62,999 nucleotides of DNA, taken from Allofournierella massiliensis. GTDB taxonomy: Bacteria; Bacillota; Clostridia; Oscillospirales; Ruminococcaceae. The notes under the pieces are model-generated. The model was not told the DNA's origin. It searched no databases and was given only the letters and a program-made list of their open reading frames with translations. The position numbers and the translations under genes were made by a program. Location: contig NZ_JAFBIO010000004.1 of NCBI RefSeq assembly GCF_021531255.1, positions 1 to 62,999 of the forward strand, given 5' to 3'. The first letter of the stretch is position 1; each line of letters starts with the position of its first letter. Below are positions 8,515-16,108 of the stretch, piece by piece.

Positions 8515-9792
8515 ATGAATACATCCCGAGAAAATTCCCTTTCCACCCATGAGATCCTGCTGCAGGCCAAGGCCACGGCATCCTCTGCCCCCCTGAGCAC
8601 CCAGGCAAAAAACGCGGCCCTGGAGGCCATGGCAGCGGCTCTTTTGGAAGAGGAAGATTCCATCCTGAAGGCCAACGCCGCCGACATGGAAGCGGCCCGG
8701 GGCCGGATCAGCGAGGTGATGCTGGACCGGCTGGCCTTAGACCACCAGCGGCTGGAGGGAATGGCCCGGGGCATCCGCCAGGTGGCCGCCCTGCCCGACC
8801 CGGTGGGCCGGGTGCTGGCCAGCCATACCACCGACAACGGGCTGCAGGTGGAAAAAATCTCGATCCCCATGGGTGTGGTGGCCATTATTTATGAGAGCCG
8901 CCCCAACGTGACCAGCGACGCGGCAGCCTTAGCCCTGAAAAGCGGCAATGTCTGTGTACTGCGCAGCGGCCGGGATGCCTGGGGCAGCGCCAACGCCATT
9001 GTGGAGGCCCTCCGCCTGGGGCTGGAACGGGCAGGCCTGAGCCGCTTTTACCTGAACCTGGTGCAGGACACCAGCCATGCCAGCGCCAACGAGCTGATGA
9101 CCGCCGTGGGACTGGTGGATCTGCTGATCCCCCGGGGCGGCGCGGGGCTGATCCGGGCCTGTGTGGAAAACGCCACCGTGCCCTGCATCGAGACCGGCAC
9201 CGGCATCTGCCATGTGTATGTGGACGGAGCCGCCGACCAGGATATGGCCCTTTCCATCATTGAAAATGCCAAAACCAGCCGGCCCAGCGTCTGCAATGCC
9301 GAGGAGGTCTGCCTGGTGGACCGGGCCATCGCCGCCCAGTTCCTGCCCCGGCTGCGCCGGCGGCTGGTGGAGGACCGGATCGCCCGGAACCTGCCCCCGG
9401 TGGAGCTTCGGCTGGATGAGGAGGCCGCCCGTATCATTCCGGGAATTCCGGCAGGGGAGAAGGATTTTGACACCGAGTTCCTGGATTACATCCTGGCGGT
9501 GGCCCTGGTGGACGGGGTGGAAGGGGCAATAAAGCATATCGGCCTGCACTCTACCCACCACAGCGACGCCATCATCACCCGGGACCCCCAGGCTGCCCGG
9601 CTGTTTACCCTGACGGTGGACAGCGCCGCCGTCTATGTGAACGCCAGCACCCGTTTTACCGATGGGGGCGAGTTCGGGCTGGGCTGTGAGATGGGCATCA
9701 GCACCCAGAAACTCCACGCCCGGGGCCCTATGGGGCTGGCCGAACTTTGCAGCTACAAATATGTGATCACCGGCCAGGGGCAGATCCGCTGA
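8515..9792 (+). CDS. proA: Gamma-glutamyl phosphate reductase
   Basis: A 425-residue aldehyde-dehydrogenase-superfamily enzyme producing glutamate semialdehyde from gamma-glutamyl phosphate with NADPH. The catalytic Cys lies in RPSVCNAEE, and the ESRPNVT and ETGTGICH segments are typical of ProA. It follows proB by 12 bases with AAAGGAAA as ribosome site, and the proline genes are in biosynthetic neighbourhood order C-B-A. The start codon at 8515 gives the normal family length. Confidence 0.96.
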   Translation: MNTSRENSLSTHEILLQAKATASSAPLSTQAKNAALEAMAAALLEEEDSILKANAADMEAARGRISEVMLDRLALDHQRLEGMARGIRQVAALPDPVGRVLASHTTDNGLQVEKISIPMGVVAIIYESRPNVTSDAAALALKSGNVCVLRSGRDAWGSANAIVEALRLGLERAGLSRFYLNLVQDTSHASANELMTAVGLVDLLIPRGGAGLIRACVENATVPCIETGTGICHVYVDGAADQDMALSIIENAKTSRPSVCNAEEVCLVDRAIAAQFLPRLRRRLVEDRIARNLPPVELRLDEEAARIIPGIPAGEKDFDTEFLDYILAVALVDGVEGAIKHIGLHSTHHSDAIITRDPQAARLFTLTVDSAAVYVNASTRFTDGGEFGLGCEMGISTQKLHARGPMGLAELCSYKYVITGQGQIR

Positions 9793-9815
9793 GCCGGCTG
9801 AAAGGAGAGTTTTGC

Positions 9816-10349
9816 ATGAACACTTCCGAATGCATCCTTACCCGCCGCAGTGTGCGGAAATTCCAGGATAAACCGGTGGACCGGGCCCTTTTTGAGGAGG
9901 TAGTCTCCCTGGCTGCCTGGGCCCCCAGCTGGAAAAACACCCAAATCACCCGCTACCTGGCCATCTCGAGCCGGGAGGAGATCGAGACCATCGCCCGGGA
10001 CTATGCCCCCTTCAACGGATACATCCTTTCCAGCTGCCCCCTGCTGGTGGCGGTTTCGGTGGTGAAAAAGCGCAGCGGCTATGAGCGGGACGGCAGCCCC
10101 AGCACCGAGAGGGGAGACGGCTGGCAGATGTTCGATTGCGGCATCGCCACCCAGACCCTCTGCCTGGCCGCCCATGACAAGGGGCTTGGCTCGGTGATCA
10201 TGGGGGTATTCGACCGCCCCGGCCTGGAAAAGCACCTGAACATTCCCCCTGAGCGGGAGCTGGTGGCTCTGGTGGCCATGGGCTGGCCTGCCGAGGAACC
10301 CAAGGCCCCCCGCCGCAAAGGGGTGGAGGATCTGCTGGAATGGCGCTGA
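9816..10349 (+). CDS. Nitroreductase family flavoprotein
   Basis: A 177-residue FMN-dependent oxidoreductase. The N-terminal TRRSVRKFQDKPV segment supplies FMN-phosphate contacts, and WAPSWKNTQ and the DCGIATQTLCLAAHDKGLGS segment are typical. The ATG at 9816 is chosen over an upstream in-frame one because AAAGGAGAG lies nine bases before it. It begins 23 bases after proA and shares its terminator, so it is probably co-transcribed with the proline genes. The physiological substrate is unknown. Confidence 0.88.
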   Translation: MNTSECILTRRSVRKFQDKPVDRALFEEVVSLAAWAPSWKNTQITRYLAISSREEIETIARDYAPFNGYILSSCPLLVAVSVVKKRSGYERDGSPSTERGDGWQMFDCGIATQTLCLAAHDKGLGSVIMGVFDRPGLEKHLNIPPERELVALVAMGWPAEEPKAPRRKGVEDLLEWR

Positions 10350-10365
10350 TCTCCCTTTAAACAGC

Positions 10366-10404
10366 AAAAACGCCCCTGCCGCAGCAGTGCGGCAGGGGCG
10401 TTTT
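10366..10404. terminator. Bidirectional terminator
   Basis: AAAAACGCCCCTGCCGCA pairs with TGCGGCAGGGGCGTTTT. It ends the pro operon (+) and the YegP-like gene (-). Confidence 0.93.
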
Positions 10405-10409
10405 GTTCT

Positions 10410-10781
10410 CTATTTTTCCTGTTCGATCTTTCCCCGGTAGGCGTTTTTCCGCATGGATTCGATCTGTTCCAGGCAGCTTTCCTGGTCGGCAAACTGCCCG
10501 CCCAGGGCGATCTGCTGCCCGTTGGTGGCCTTTAGGCAAAAGCGCAGGCCCCCCTCCGGATCCTGAAAGATCTGGTATTTGGGATGCCGGCAGCGGGGAG
10601 CGTCCTCCCGGGTCAGATCCTCCACCCGGGCCGCCGGCGCGTTCTTCTGCACACTGGCAATGCCTTTGCGGCAGGCGTCCTCCGAGGTATACATTCCCGA
10701 TGTGGCGAGGACGATGCCCTGCTCATCCACCAGCGCAAAGCTGAACCCCGAGGCGGTTTTTTTCAACATAAATTTTCCCAT
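10410..10781 (-). CDS. YegP-like (DUF1508) protein with two repeats
   Basis: A 123-residue protein made of two DUF1508 units: residues 1-55 (GKFMLKK...FSFALVDEQGIVLATSG) and 65-118 (YQIFQDPEGGLRFCLKATNGQQIALGG). Each has the family pattern of a short beta hairpin followed by a helix that ends in a Cys-containing turn. The molecular role of the family is not established. It has no signal peptide. It stands alone, convergent with the nitroreductase gene. Confidence 0.82.
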   Translation of the reverse strand: MGKFMLKKTASGFSFALVDEQGIVLATSGMYTSEDACRKGIASVQKNAPAARVEDLTREDAPRCRHPKYQIFQDPEGGLRFCLKATNGQQIALGGQFADQESCLEQIESMRKNAYRGKIEQEK

Positions 10782-10928
10782 CCTGATGATACCTCCTTAT
10801 TGTGGGATGGACAAGGACAACATAACCGGCAGTTCCGCCCGTTCCGCGGTTACCCCATCCTCTTCTTTATGATACGTAGTTTTCAAAACAAAATCAACAA
10901 TATATTACACAATTTGGTTATTTCACTC

Positions 10929-10942
10929 TATACTTTTGTATA
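10929..10942. repeat. Perfect inverted repeat TATAC-TTTT-GTATA
   Basis: A 14-base perfect dyad in the 229-base gap between the DUF1508 and PepSY genes. It may include a -10 element (GTATAAT on the + strand) or be an operator. Similar A/T-rich dyads occur upstream of proB and bcp. The rest of the gap holds only the PepSY gene terminator. Confidence 0.4.
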
Positions 10943-10960
10943 ATATGCCATATATTCTGC

Positions 10961-10993
10961 AAAAAAATCCCCCCGGAGATTGGCTCCGGGGGG
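10961..10993 (-). terminator. Terminator of the PepSY lipoprotein gene
   Basis: CCCCCCGGAG / CTCCGGGGGG stem, then ATTTTTTT, read on the minus strand. Confidence 0.92.
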
Positions 10994-11010
10994 CTCTCTC
11001 TATAAGTTTT

Positions 11011-11427
11011 TCAGTCCTTTTCGGCGCTGTAGCTGATCACTTCGCCGCTGTAGGCGTCGATCTCATAGTCATATTCCTCGCTGCCCGCGTAGAATTCCAG
11101 ATCGTACTCGGTGCGGCAGCGGCCCCGATCCATCTCAAAGGTAACAAAGGTGACCTGATCCTCGGTGAGGCCGGCGTGCTCCAGTACGATCCGGCGGGCT
11201 TCCTCCTCACTGAGCAGATCATCCGAAGAGGAGGCAGTGGAGGAGGATGCCGTGCCGGCCGAGGCGGAGGAAGCCTGGGAGGAGGCAGCTTTTTCGGCGG
11301 AAGGGTAGAGGACCAGGGAATTATCCTTGGAGGAATCCGCCGAGGCCTGGGCACAGCCGGTAAACAGGACAGCAGCCAGAGCAGAGGCGCTCAGGAGGGC
11401 GGCGATACGGGAATTCATCTTTTTCAT
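11011..11427 (-). CDS. PepSY-domain lipoprotein
   Basis: A 138-residue secreted lipoprotein. A basic start (MKKMNSR), a hydrophobic core and the lipobox LFTGC give an N-terminal lipid anchor. A Ser/Ala-rich linker (about residues 33-70) leads to a single PepSY domain (LSEEEARRIVLEHAGLTEDQ... then a Tyr/Asp-rich strand region ending DAYSGEVISY). PepSY domains are thought to bind or inhibit peptides or proteases. I choose the ATG at 11427 because GAAAGG lies nine bases upstream; an ATG nine bases earlier is possible. It follows the sensor kinase gene on the same strand, so it was probably a target or partner of that system. Confidence 0.85.
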   Translation of the reverse strand: MKKMNSRIAALLSASALAAVLFTGCAQASADSSKDNSLVLYPSAEKAASSQASSASAGTASSSTASSSDDLLSEEEARRIVLEHAGLTEDQVTFVTFEMDRGRCRTEYDLEFYAGSEEYDYEIDAYSGEVISYSAEKD

Positions 11428-11521
11428 GGGTTCCATCCTTTCTTTTCTAAAGAGCGTCAGCTCTGTTTGTTTTCTGTGTCTTTATTCTGCCCGGCAGAGA
11501 TTAAACCATCATTAAGAATTT

Positions 11522-12894
11522 TCATTTTTCCGAAAGTTTTTGGCTTACCGGTTCCAGGGCAGGCAGGCGGAAGAGAAAGACGCTGCCACCGCCGGGCCGG
11601 CTCTCGGCCCATACCCGGCCCCCGTGAGCCTGGACGATGGTGCGCACCATGGGCAGGCCCAGCCCCACACCGCCCTGGGAGGGACTGCGGGAGGGATCGG
11701 CCTGGTAGAACCGCTCCCAGATCCGTTCCTGCTGCTGGGGGGCAATGCCGATACCGTCATCTTCCACCCGGCCTTCCAGACAATCCCCCTGTCGGCTCAG
11801 GGTGATCCGCACAAAGCCGCCCTCCCGGCCATATTTCACCGCGTTTTCGGTGAGATTCAGGAGCATCCGGACCAGCATGGTCTCGTCCCCCTGCACCCAA
11901 AGGCCGGCATCGGCCCGGCATTCCACCCGGATCCCCTTGGCTGCGGCCAGCTCTTCGGTCTGGGCCGCCACCATCTGGGTCAGTTCGCCCAGGTCAATGG
12001 GTTCCTTTTCCAGGTTCAGCCGCCCCTGGTCGGCCCGGACCAGGGTGAGGAGCTGGCCGATCAGGGCCGACATATCCCGGGCCTGGCTCTGGATTACCTG
12101 CAGGGCATGGTCTCTCTGAGAGGGGTCAGCCTGGGCTTCCTCGCACTGGGCCAGGATCACCGCCACCGGGGTGCGCAGCTCATGGGAGGCATCCGGAGTG
12201 AATTGCTTTTCCGCCTGGAAGGAGGCTTCCAGCCGGGCAAACATCCGGTCAAAGGTGGCAGCCAGGGTATAGATCTCATCCCGCCCCGGGCCCAGATCGA
12301 TCCGGCGGCTCAGATCCTGCCCGTCGCTGATCTGCTCGGCGGCCCGGGTGACCCTGCGCACCGGCCCAAAGGCATGGTTGGCAATGGCATAGCCCCCAGC
12401 GCCCCGGCCAGCACCAAAAAGGGCAGGGCCACCAGGGCCAGCCGCAGGAGCATCAGGAAGGTCTGGTTGGCGCTCTGGGCTGCCGTGGCGCCCCGCAGCC
12501 AGAGGGTGCCTTCCTGGCCCCGGCTCACCAGATCGTACAGATACCAGACTTCCTGCCCCTGGCGGCAGGTGCGCAGGGCTCCCTCCTCAAAGGGCTGGTC
12601 CAGCCCCAGGTCATCGGGCAGGCCGCCGTAGACCAAGCCGCCGGTCTGGTCGTAAACGGCTAGCCATACCCCGTCCTGGTAGCTTTTCAGGTCATCGTCG
12701 ATATCCGGTCTGCCATCCTCCCAGTCCAGCTCTTCCAGCCCTTTCGAAACTGCCTTTTTCAGGGTGTTCTGGGAGCCCTGTTCGGTCAGCTGACCGCCCA
12801 CCGCCAGCAGGGTACCCAGGGCCAGCCCCGCCAGCAGGGTGAGAAAAAGGGTGAACCAGAGCGTCACCCTTGCCTTGATGGAAAGCCGCTTCAT
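11522..12894 (-). pseudogene. Sensor histidine kinase, split by a frameshift
   Basis: Two overlapping frames together make one HAMP-type kinase of about 457 residues. Frame 1 (from 12894) has TM1, an extracellular domain and most of TM2. Frame 2 (to 11522) has HAMP, the H-box SHELRTP, the N-box NLTENAVKYG and the G boxes DDGIGI and GVGLGL. Reading leaves frame 1 within TM2 at a run of five Gs (CCCCC at 12393-12397 on the + strand); one more G would restore GGYAIANHAFGPVRRVT. So it is a single-base deletion in a homopolymer: a true mutation, phase variation or an assembly error. Its start overlaps the regulator stop by four bases. Confidence 0.85.
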
Positions 12895-13268
12895 GTTTCC
12901 TCCCTCAGCACATAGCCGGCCCCCCGCACGGTATGGATAAGCCGCCGGGGCTGGCCCTCTTCGATCTTCTTGCGCAGGTAGCGGATATACACATCCACCA
13001 CATTGGAACCGCCCTCATAGCTGTATTTCCAGATATGCCCGGCGATTTTTTCCCGGGAAAGCACCACGCCCTGGTTGCGGATAAGGTATTCCAACACCGC
13101 AAACTCCTTGCTGGCCAGGGGGATCTCCCTGCCGCCCCGGCTCACCTGGCGGGAAGCGCAGTCCACCATCAGGTCGTCCAGCACAAAGCGGTCCCCTGCG
13201 GCGGCAGGCCCCCGGCGCACCAGCAATTCGTTCAGGTTTTTTTCGTCCTCTACCACCAGCAGGCGCAT
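12891..13268 (-). CDS. OmpR-type response regulator lacking most of its receiver domain
   Basis: Only 125 residues, against about 225 in the family. The N-terminus MRLLVVEDEKNLNELL is a normal receiver start with the acidic pocket. Then, after LLVRR, the sequence jumps directly to GPAAAGDRFVLDDL and a complete winged-helix DNA-binding domain (LASKEFAVLEYLIRN ... VVDVYIRYLRKKIEEG ... IHTVRGAGYVL). About 95-100 residues are missing, including the phosphorylated Asp, the conserved Thr/Ser and Lys. The frame is intact, so a DNA-binding protein could be made but not switched by phosphorylation. It overlaps the frameshifted kinase gene downstream. Confidence 0.85.
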   Translation of the reverse strand: MRLLVVEDEKNLNELLVRRGPAAAGDRFVLDDLMVDCASRQVSRGGREIPLASKEFAVLEYLIRNQGVVLSREKIAGHIWKYSYEGGSNVVDVYIRYLRKKIEEGQPRRLIHTVRGAGYVLREET

Positions 13269-13342
13269 GAAAAATTCCCCCTTCGCAGTTTTTCCTGATA
13301 TTACTATGCCACGTCCAGATGAAGAGAAGATGAAGCTTTTGA

Positions 13343-13372
13343 CAAAAAAGGGGCCCCGCCGGGACCCCTTTC
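13343..13372 (-). terminator. Terminator of the DUF4392 gene
   Basis: AAAGGGGTCCC / GGGGCCCC hairpin followed by TTTTTT on the minus strand, directly after the stop codon. Confidence 0.88.
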
Positions 13373-13378
13373 TGTTCT

Positions 13379-14257
13379 TTATCCGATTTTTCCCAGCGCC
13401 GCCCGGCGAATCTGTTCCAGAACTTCCAGATGCACCGAAAGGGGCATGGCGTCCACCGTGCCGTCGGCCCGGGCCGTCTCGCCGTCCGCTCCGCCGGCAG
13501 CCAGCACCGCTTCCAGCAGGCGCTTTTCATCCTCCCCGCTCGGCATCAGGTCCCGGCCAGCTGCCAGGCTGAGGGCCCCGCATAGGCCCCAGCCCCACCA
13601 GTTGGAGACCCCCGCCACCAGGGTGGCGTCGGCTTTCTGGCGGGCGCAGATCTTTTTGCCGTGGCGCACATATTCCTCCACCAGGCTCCGGGCGCCGCCC
13701 ATGCCCAGCTCGTTGCCCCCATCGCCCACACCGATGGTGTACACGCCCCGGCGCCCCGCCTCCAGGAAAAGGGGTTCTGCGTCGGCCACCAGGTCTTCTA
13801 TGGAGATGCCCTTGGAATTGTAGCAGACCCCATCCGCCGAGCGGCCGGGCCGCTCCAGGCTGATGAGATGGCTGGGCCCGAATTCCTCCAGCTGGGCCCG
13901 GGCAAAGGCCTCACCGCCCCGATGGGGCAGCAGCTTTAGTTCTGCCCGGGGCGCGGCCACCTTCCGGGCCGCCTCGATCTGGTCCAGGCAGTTCTGCCCG
14001 GTATAGATCCGCACCGGGATACCCAGGCCGGTGAGAGCCCCGGCCAGCCAGGCAATGCCGCTGGGGCCGTCCGTCTCGCCCACCACGCCCCACTGGGTGC
14101 GCACCGGGAAACCGCTGATCAGCATCACACCCCTTGCCCCGGCCAGGCTTTGGGCCAACTCTTCCAGGGGGGGCAGCTGCCGGGTATGGCCGGCCAGGCC
14201 CCGCCCGGCCGGGTCGGCCATAGCGGCCCGGCAGATCGCTTGATATTCCTCTTTCAT
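13379..14257 (-). CDS. DUF4392 protein, D-glutamate cyclase-like
   Basis: A 292-residue cytosolic protein of the DUF4392 family, related to the C-terminal domain of mitochondrial D-glutamate cyclase, which converts D-glutamate to 5-oxo-D-proline. The recognisable core is the Gly/Asp-rich loop GVGDGGNELGMG (about residues 176-187), plus ISGFPV and ETDGPSG near the N-terminus. The bacterial substrate is unproven. It is monocistronic with a consensus promoter about 190 bases upstream and a long 5' leader that contains a complete intrinsic terminator, implying regulation by attenuation. Confidence 0.82.
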   Translation of the reverse strand: MKEEYQAICRAAMADPAGRGLAGHTRQLPPLEELAQSLAGARGVMLISGFPVRTQWGVVGETDGPSGIAWLAGALTGLGIPVRIYTGQNCLDQIEAARKVAAPRAELKLLPHRGGEAFARAQLEEFGPSHLISLERPGRSADGVCYNSKGISIEDLVADAEPLFLEAGRRGVYTIGVGDGGNELGMGGARSLVEEYVRHGKKICARQKADATLVAGVSNWWGWGLCGALSLAAGRDLMPSGEDEKRLLEAVLAAGGADGETARADGTVDAMPLSVHLEVLEQIRRAALGKIG

Positions 14258-14449
14258 GCTCTATCCTTCCTTTTTTTCGGCCCGGGAGTAAAAAAAGGCC
14301 CACGGGTCCTGTCAGAATCGCCAGGATCCGCGGGCCGGGTTTACGAAAAGGGCGCCGGGCAGGCGGCCGGTAAACAGGGAGCGGTTTCTGTTCCGGAGGC
14401 AAACGGGCGGAACTTTTCCGCGCCGGCCTTGCTCCCCCGGGTCCCGCTT
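14258..14449 (-). promoter_or_regulatory. Structured 5' leader of the DUF4392 gene (candidate riboswitch/attenuator or small RNA)
   Basis: Between the promoter and the start codon lies about 190 bases with no open frame that I trust. Visible helices on the minus-strand RNA include GCGGAA-AAG-UUCCGC and AACAG...CUGUU; the region ends in a terminator at 14290-14336. I compared it by eye with T-box, TPP, FMN, SAM, lysine, glycine, cobalamin, ZTP and fluoride consensus signals and found none. It could also be a free-standing small RNA. Confidence 0.5.
14290..14336 (-). terminator. Intrinsic terminator inside the DUF4392 leader
   Basis: A 15-base stem (14 pairs) between GGCCCGCGGATCCTG and CAGGACCCGTGGGCC with a 10-base loop and a T7 tail on the minus strand. 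It lies 33 bases upstream of the start codon. Confidence 0.88.
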
Positions 14450-14478
14450 AGTATACCCCTTTGGCGGGGAGCTGTCAA
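14450..14478 (-). promoter_or_regulatory. Promoter of the DUF4392 leader
   Basis: On the minus strand: TTGACA (14473-14478), 17-base spacer, TATACT (14450-14455). This is one of the best promoters in the window. Confidence 0.85.
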
Positions 14479-14491
14479 TCCCGCCGCCGGT

Positions 14492-14520
14492 TTTACCGGC
14501 CAGCTGGATTGTGGTATACT
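14492..14520 (+). promoter_or_regulatory. Promoter of the DUF3870 gene
   Basis: TTTACC, 17-base spacer, TATACT with an extended TGG -10. It is divergent from and immediately beside the DUF4392 promoter. Confidence 0.65.
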
Positions 14521-14569
14521 GGGAGCAAGATCCGGGGCCTTTTTGGGCCCCTTACAGGGAGGAAAACCC

Positions 14570-14917
14570 ATGGAATATGCCCAATTTCCCGCCCGGAGCC
14601 TACTGGTGGTGGGCCAGGCCCGGCCCGCCAAGGAGGACGCCATTAACCTGACCCACGGCGAATTTTATCTGGCCCTGGTGCTGGACGGGGGCACCGGCCG
14701 AATTCTGGACGCCGAGTGCAACACCATCCTGGGCCTGCCCCGGGCTTTTGTGCGCCAGCTGCTGGTGGGCCGCGCCCTGCCTCAGGACCTGCCCGAACTG
14801 GAAGGGGAGATCCGGCGCCGGTATTTTGCCCTTACCCAGCGGCCTTTGATCGCCTGCCTGCGGGATGCCTCGGGCCGGTACGAGGAGGCCCTGCGCCGTC
14901 AGGCCGCCTGCCGGTGA
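14570..14917 (+). CDS. DUF3870 domain protein
   Basis: A 115-residue cytosolic protein that spans one DUF3870 domain: an N-terminal strand pair (SLLVVGQARP), the THGEFYLALVLDGGTGRILDAE core, and a C-terminal segment with RRRYFALTQRPLIACLRDA. The family function is unknown; in other Clostridia members are often found near transport or catabolic genes. The ATG at 14570 has AGGGAGGA nine bases upstream and a consensus promoter before it. It is convergent with the methyltransferase gene. Confidence 0.78.
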   Translation: MEYAQFPARSLLVVGQARPAKEDAINLTHGEFYLALVLDGGTGRILDAECNTILGLPRAFVRQLLVGRALPQDLPELEGEIRRRYFALTQRPLIACLRDASGRYEEALRRQAACR

Positions 14918-14933
14918 GCGGGCTTTTCTGTTT

Positions 14934-15605
14934 TTAATAGGAGGGATATTCCCCCGGCAGCAGATTCGGAAGGATCACCAGCCCCGGCTTGCGGCCCTTC
15001 TGGGCCTCGCAGAGAAAGAGCCAGGGCGCTGCCTGGGGGCTTTTTTTCACAAACCGCAATCGCTTGGGCTCCAGCCCTGCGGCACTGAGGGCACAGAACA
15101 CCCGGCTCAGGTGTTCCGGCCGGTGGCAGAGGAAAAACTTGCCCCCATCCCGCAGCAGCCGGGCGGCACAGTCTGCCGCGTCCTGGATGGTGCAGCTGTT
15201 TTCATGGCGGGCCGCTGCCCGCCGGGGGTCCGCGCTCTGGAAGCCGCCGGTGAAATAGGGGGGATTGCAGGCGGCCAGGTCATACCGGCCTCGCTCGGGG
15301 GGTGTAAACTGGCGCAGATCTGCCTGCACCGGCCGGATATGGGCCGCTGCCTCCGGGCAGTTTTCCAGGCTTTGGGCCAGCAGGGCGCTGGCCTCCTGGT
15401 CGATCTCCACCCCGTCGCAGGGGCCCCGGTGGCCCTGGTCGTGCCAGCGCAGGGCCACCACTCCGCAGCCGCTGCACAGGTCCGCTGCCCGGTCGCCGGG
15501 CCGGGGCTGGGAAAAATCCGCCAGGAGCAGCCCGTCGGTGCCGAAGCGATGCAGGGCCGACACATAGACCGGGGTGCCATGGGTGAGGCTTTCATAGATA
15601 TGCAT
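14934..15605 (-). CDS. tRNA1(Val) A37 N6-methyltransferase-like (NPPY methyltransferase)
   Basis: A 223-residue SAM-dependent methyltransferase. Motif I is DLCSGCGVVAL and the catalytic motif is NPPYF, which defines N6-adenine/N-methyltransferases of the TrmN6/YfiC type. The N-terminal HRFGTDGLLLADF segment matches the family, which modifies A37 of tRNA1(Val). I place the start at the ATG 15603-15605 (MHIYESL), with GGGAGGG ten bases before; the longer frame upstream lacks a good site. In Gram-positives this gene usually sits next to a GIY-YIG or rsmI gene, which are absent here. Confidence 0.82.
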   Translation of the reverse strand: MHIYESLTHGTPVYVSALHRFGTDGLLLADFSQPRPGDRAADLCSGCGVVALRWHDQGHRGPCDGVEIDQEASALLAQSLENCPEAAAHIRPVQADLRQFTPPERGRYDLAACNPPYFTGGFQSADPRRAAARHENSCTIQDAADCAARLLRDGGKFFLCHRPEHLSRVFCALSAAGLEPKRLRFVKKSPQAAPWLFLCEAQKGRKPGLVILPNLLPGEYPSY

Positions 15606-15632
15606 GGTTATTCCCTCCCAGCCCCGCAGGGC

Positions 15633-15668
15633 AAAAGAAAAGAGCGGCAGGGACAAAGCCCGCCGCTC
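15633..15668 (-). terminator. Ferredoxin gene terminator
   Basis: GAGCGGCGGG / TCCCTGCCGCTC stem with CTTTG loop, then TTTTCTTTT on the minus strand. Confidence 0.85.
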
Positions 15669-15686
15669 TCACAGCCAATGTAGAAA

Positions 15687-15857
15687 TCAGCCCTCGCTGA
15701 TGGCGCCCACAGGGCAAGCGCCGGCGCAGGTGCCGCAGCTCACGCAGGCATCAGCGGTGATCTCGTACTTGCCGTCACCCTCGACGATAGCGCCAACAGG
15801 GCAAGCGCCGGCACAGGTGCCGCAAGCAACACAGGCGTCAGAAATAGTGTAAGCCAT
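15687..15857 (-). CDS. 2[4Fe-4S] ferredoxin
   Basis: A 56-residue protein with two CxxCxxCxxxCP motifs: CVACGTCAGACP (residues 9-20) and CVSCGTCAGACP (residues 38-49), each followed by VGAI. The halves are near repeats, as in clostridial ferredoxins. It carries electrons between enzymes such as the pyruvate:ferredoxin oxidoreductase encoded in this window and hydrogenases or Rnf. The ATG is preceded by AAGGAG. It is short and monocistronic, ending in its own terminator. Confidence 0.96.
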   Translation of the reverse strand: MAYTISDACVACGTCAGACPVGAIVEGDGKYEITADACVSCGTCAGACPVGAISEG

Positions 15858-16108
15858 TGTAGTACTCCTTGTTCTCCGTGCGTCCTTGATTTTTTTGGTT
15901 CAAGACCCCCGCGCCGGCACGGTAAGCCGGGGATGACAGGAACGCGGACACGTCCCTTTGTGTTCTTATTTTATCATAAAATAAAAAAATGACAAGGGGA
16001 TAAAGGGCCGGCTTTCCAAGAATCGGGCCCAATTTTTCCGCTATTTTTCTGTTTTGCCGTTTTTCCCCGTTTTTTGCCGCTTTTTTGCGCTGAAACGTTC
16101 ACGCGGCT

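Noticed and set aside
14258-14449. Known riboswitch or T-box in the DUF4392 leader
   Set aside because: Searched by eye for T-box (GGUGGNACCGCG), TPP, FMN, SAM, glycine, lysine, cobalamin, ZTP and fluoride signals; none is present.
15700-15850. Tandem repeat in the ferredoxin gene
   Set aside because: The two similar halves are the normal 2[4Fe-4S] ferredoxin duplication, not a mobile or CRISPR-like repeat.
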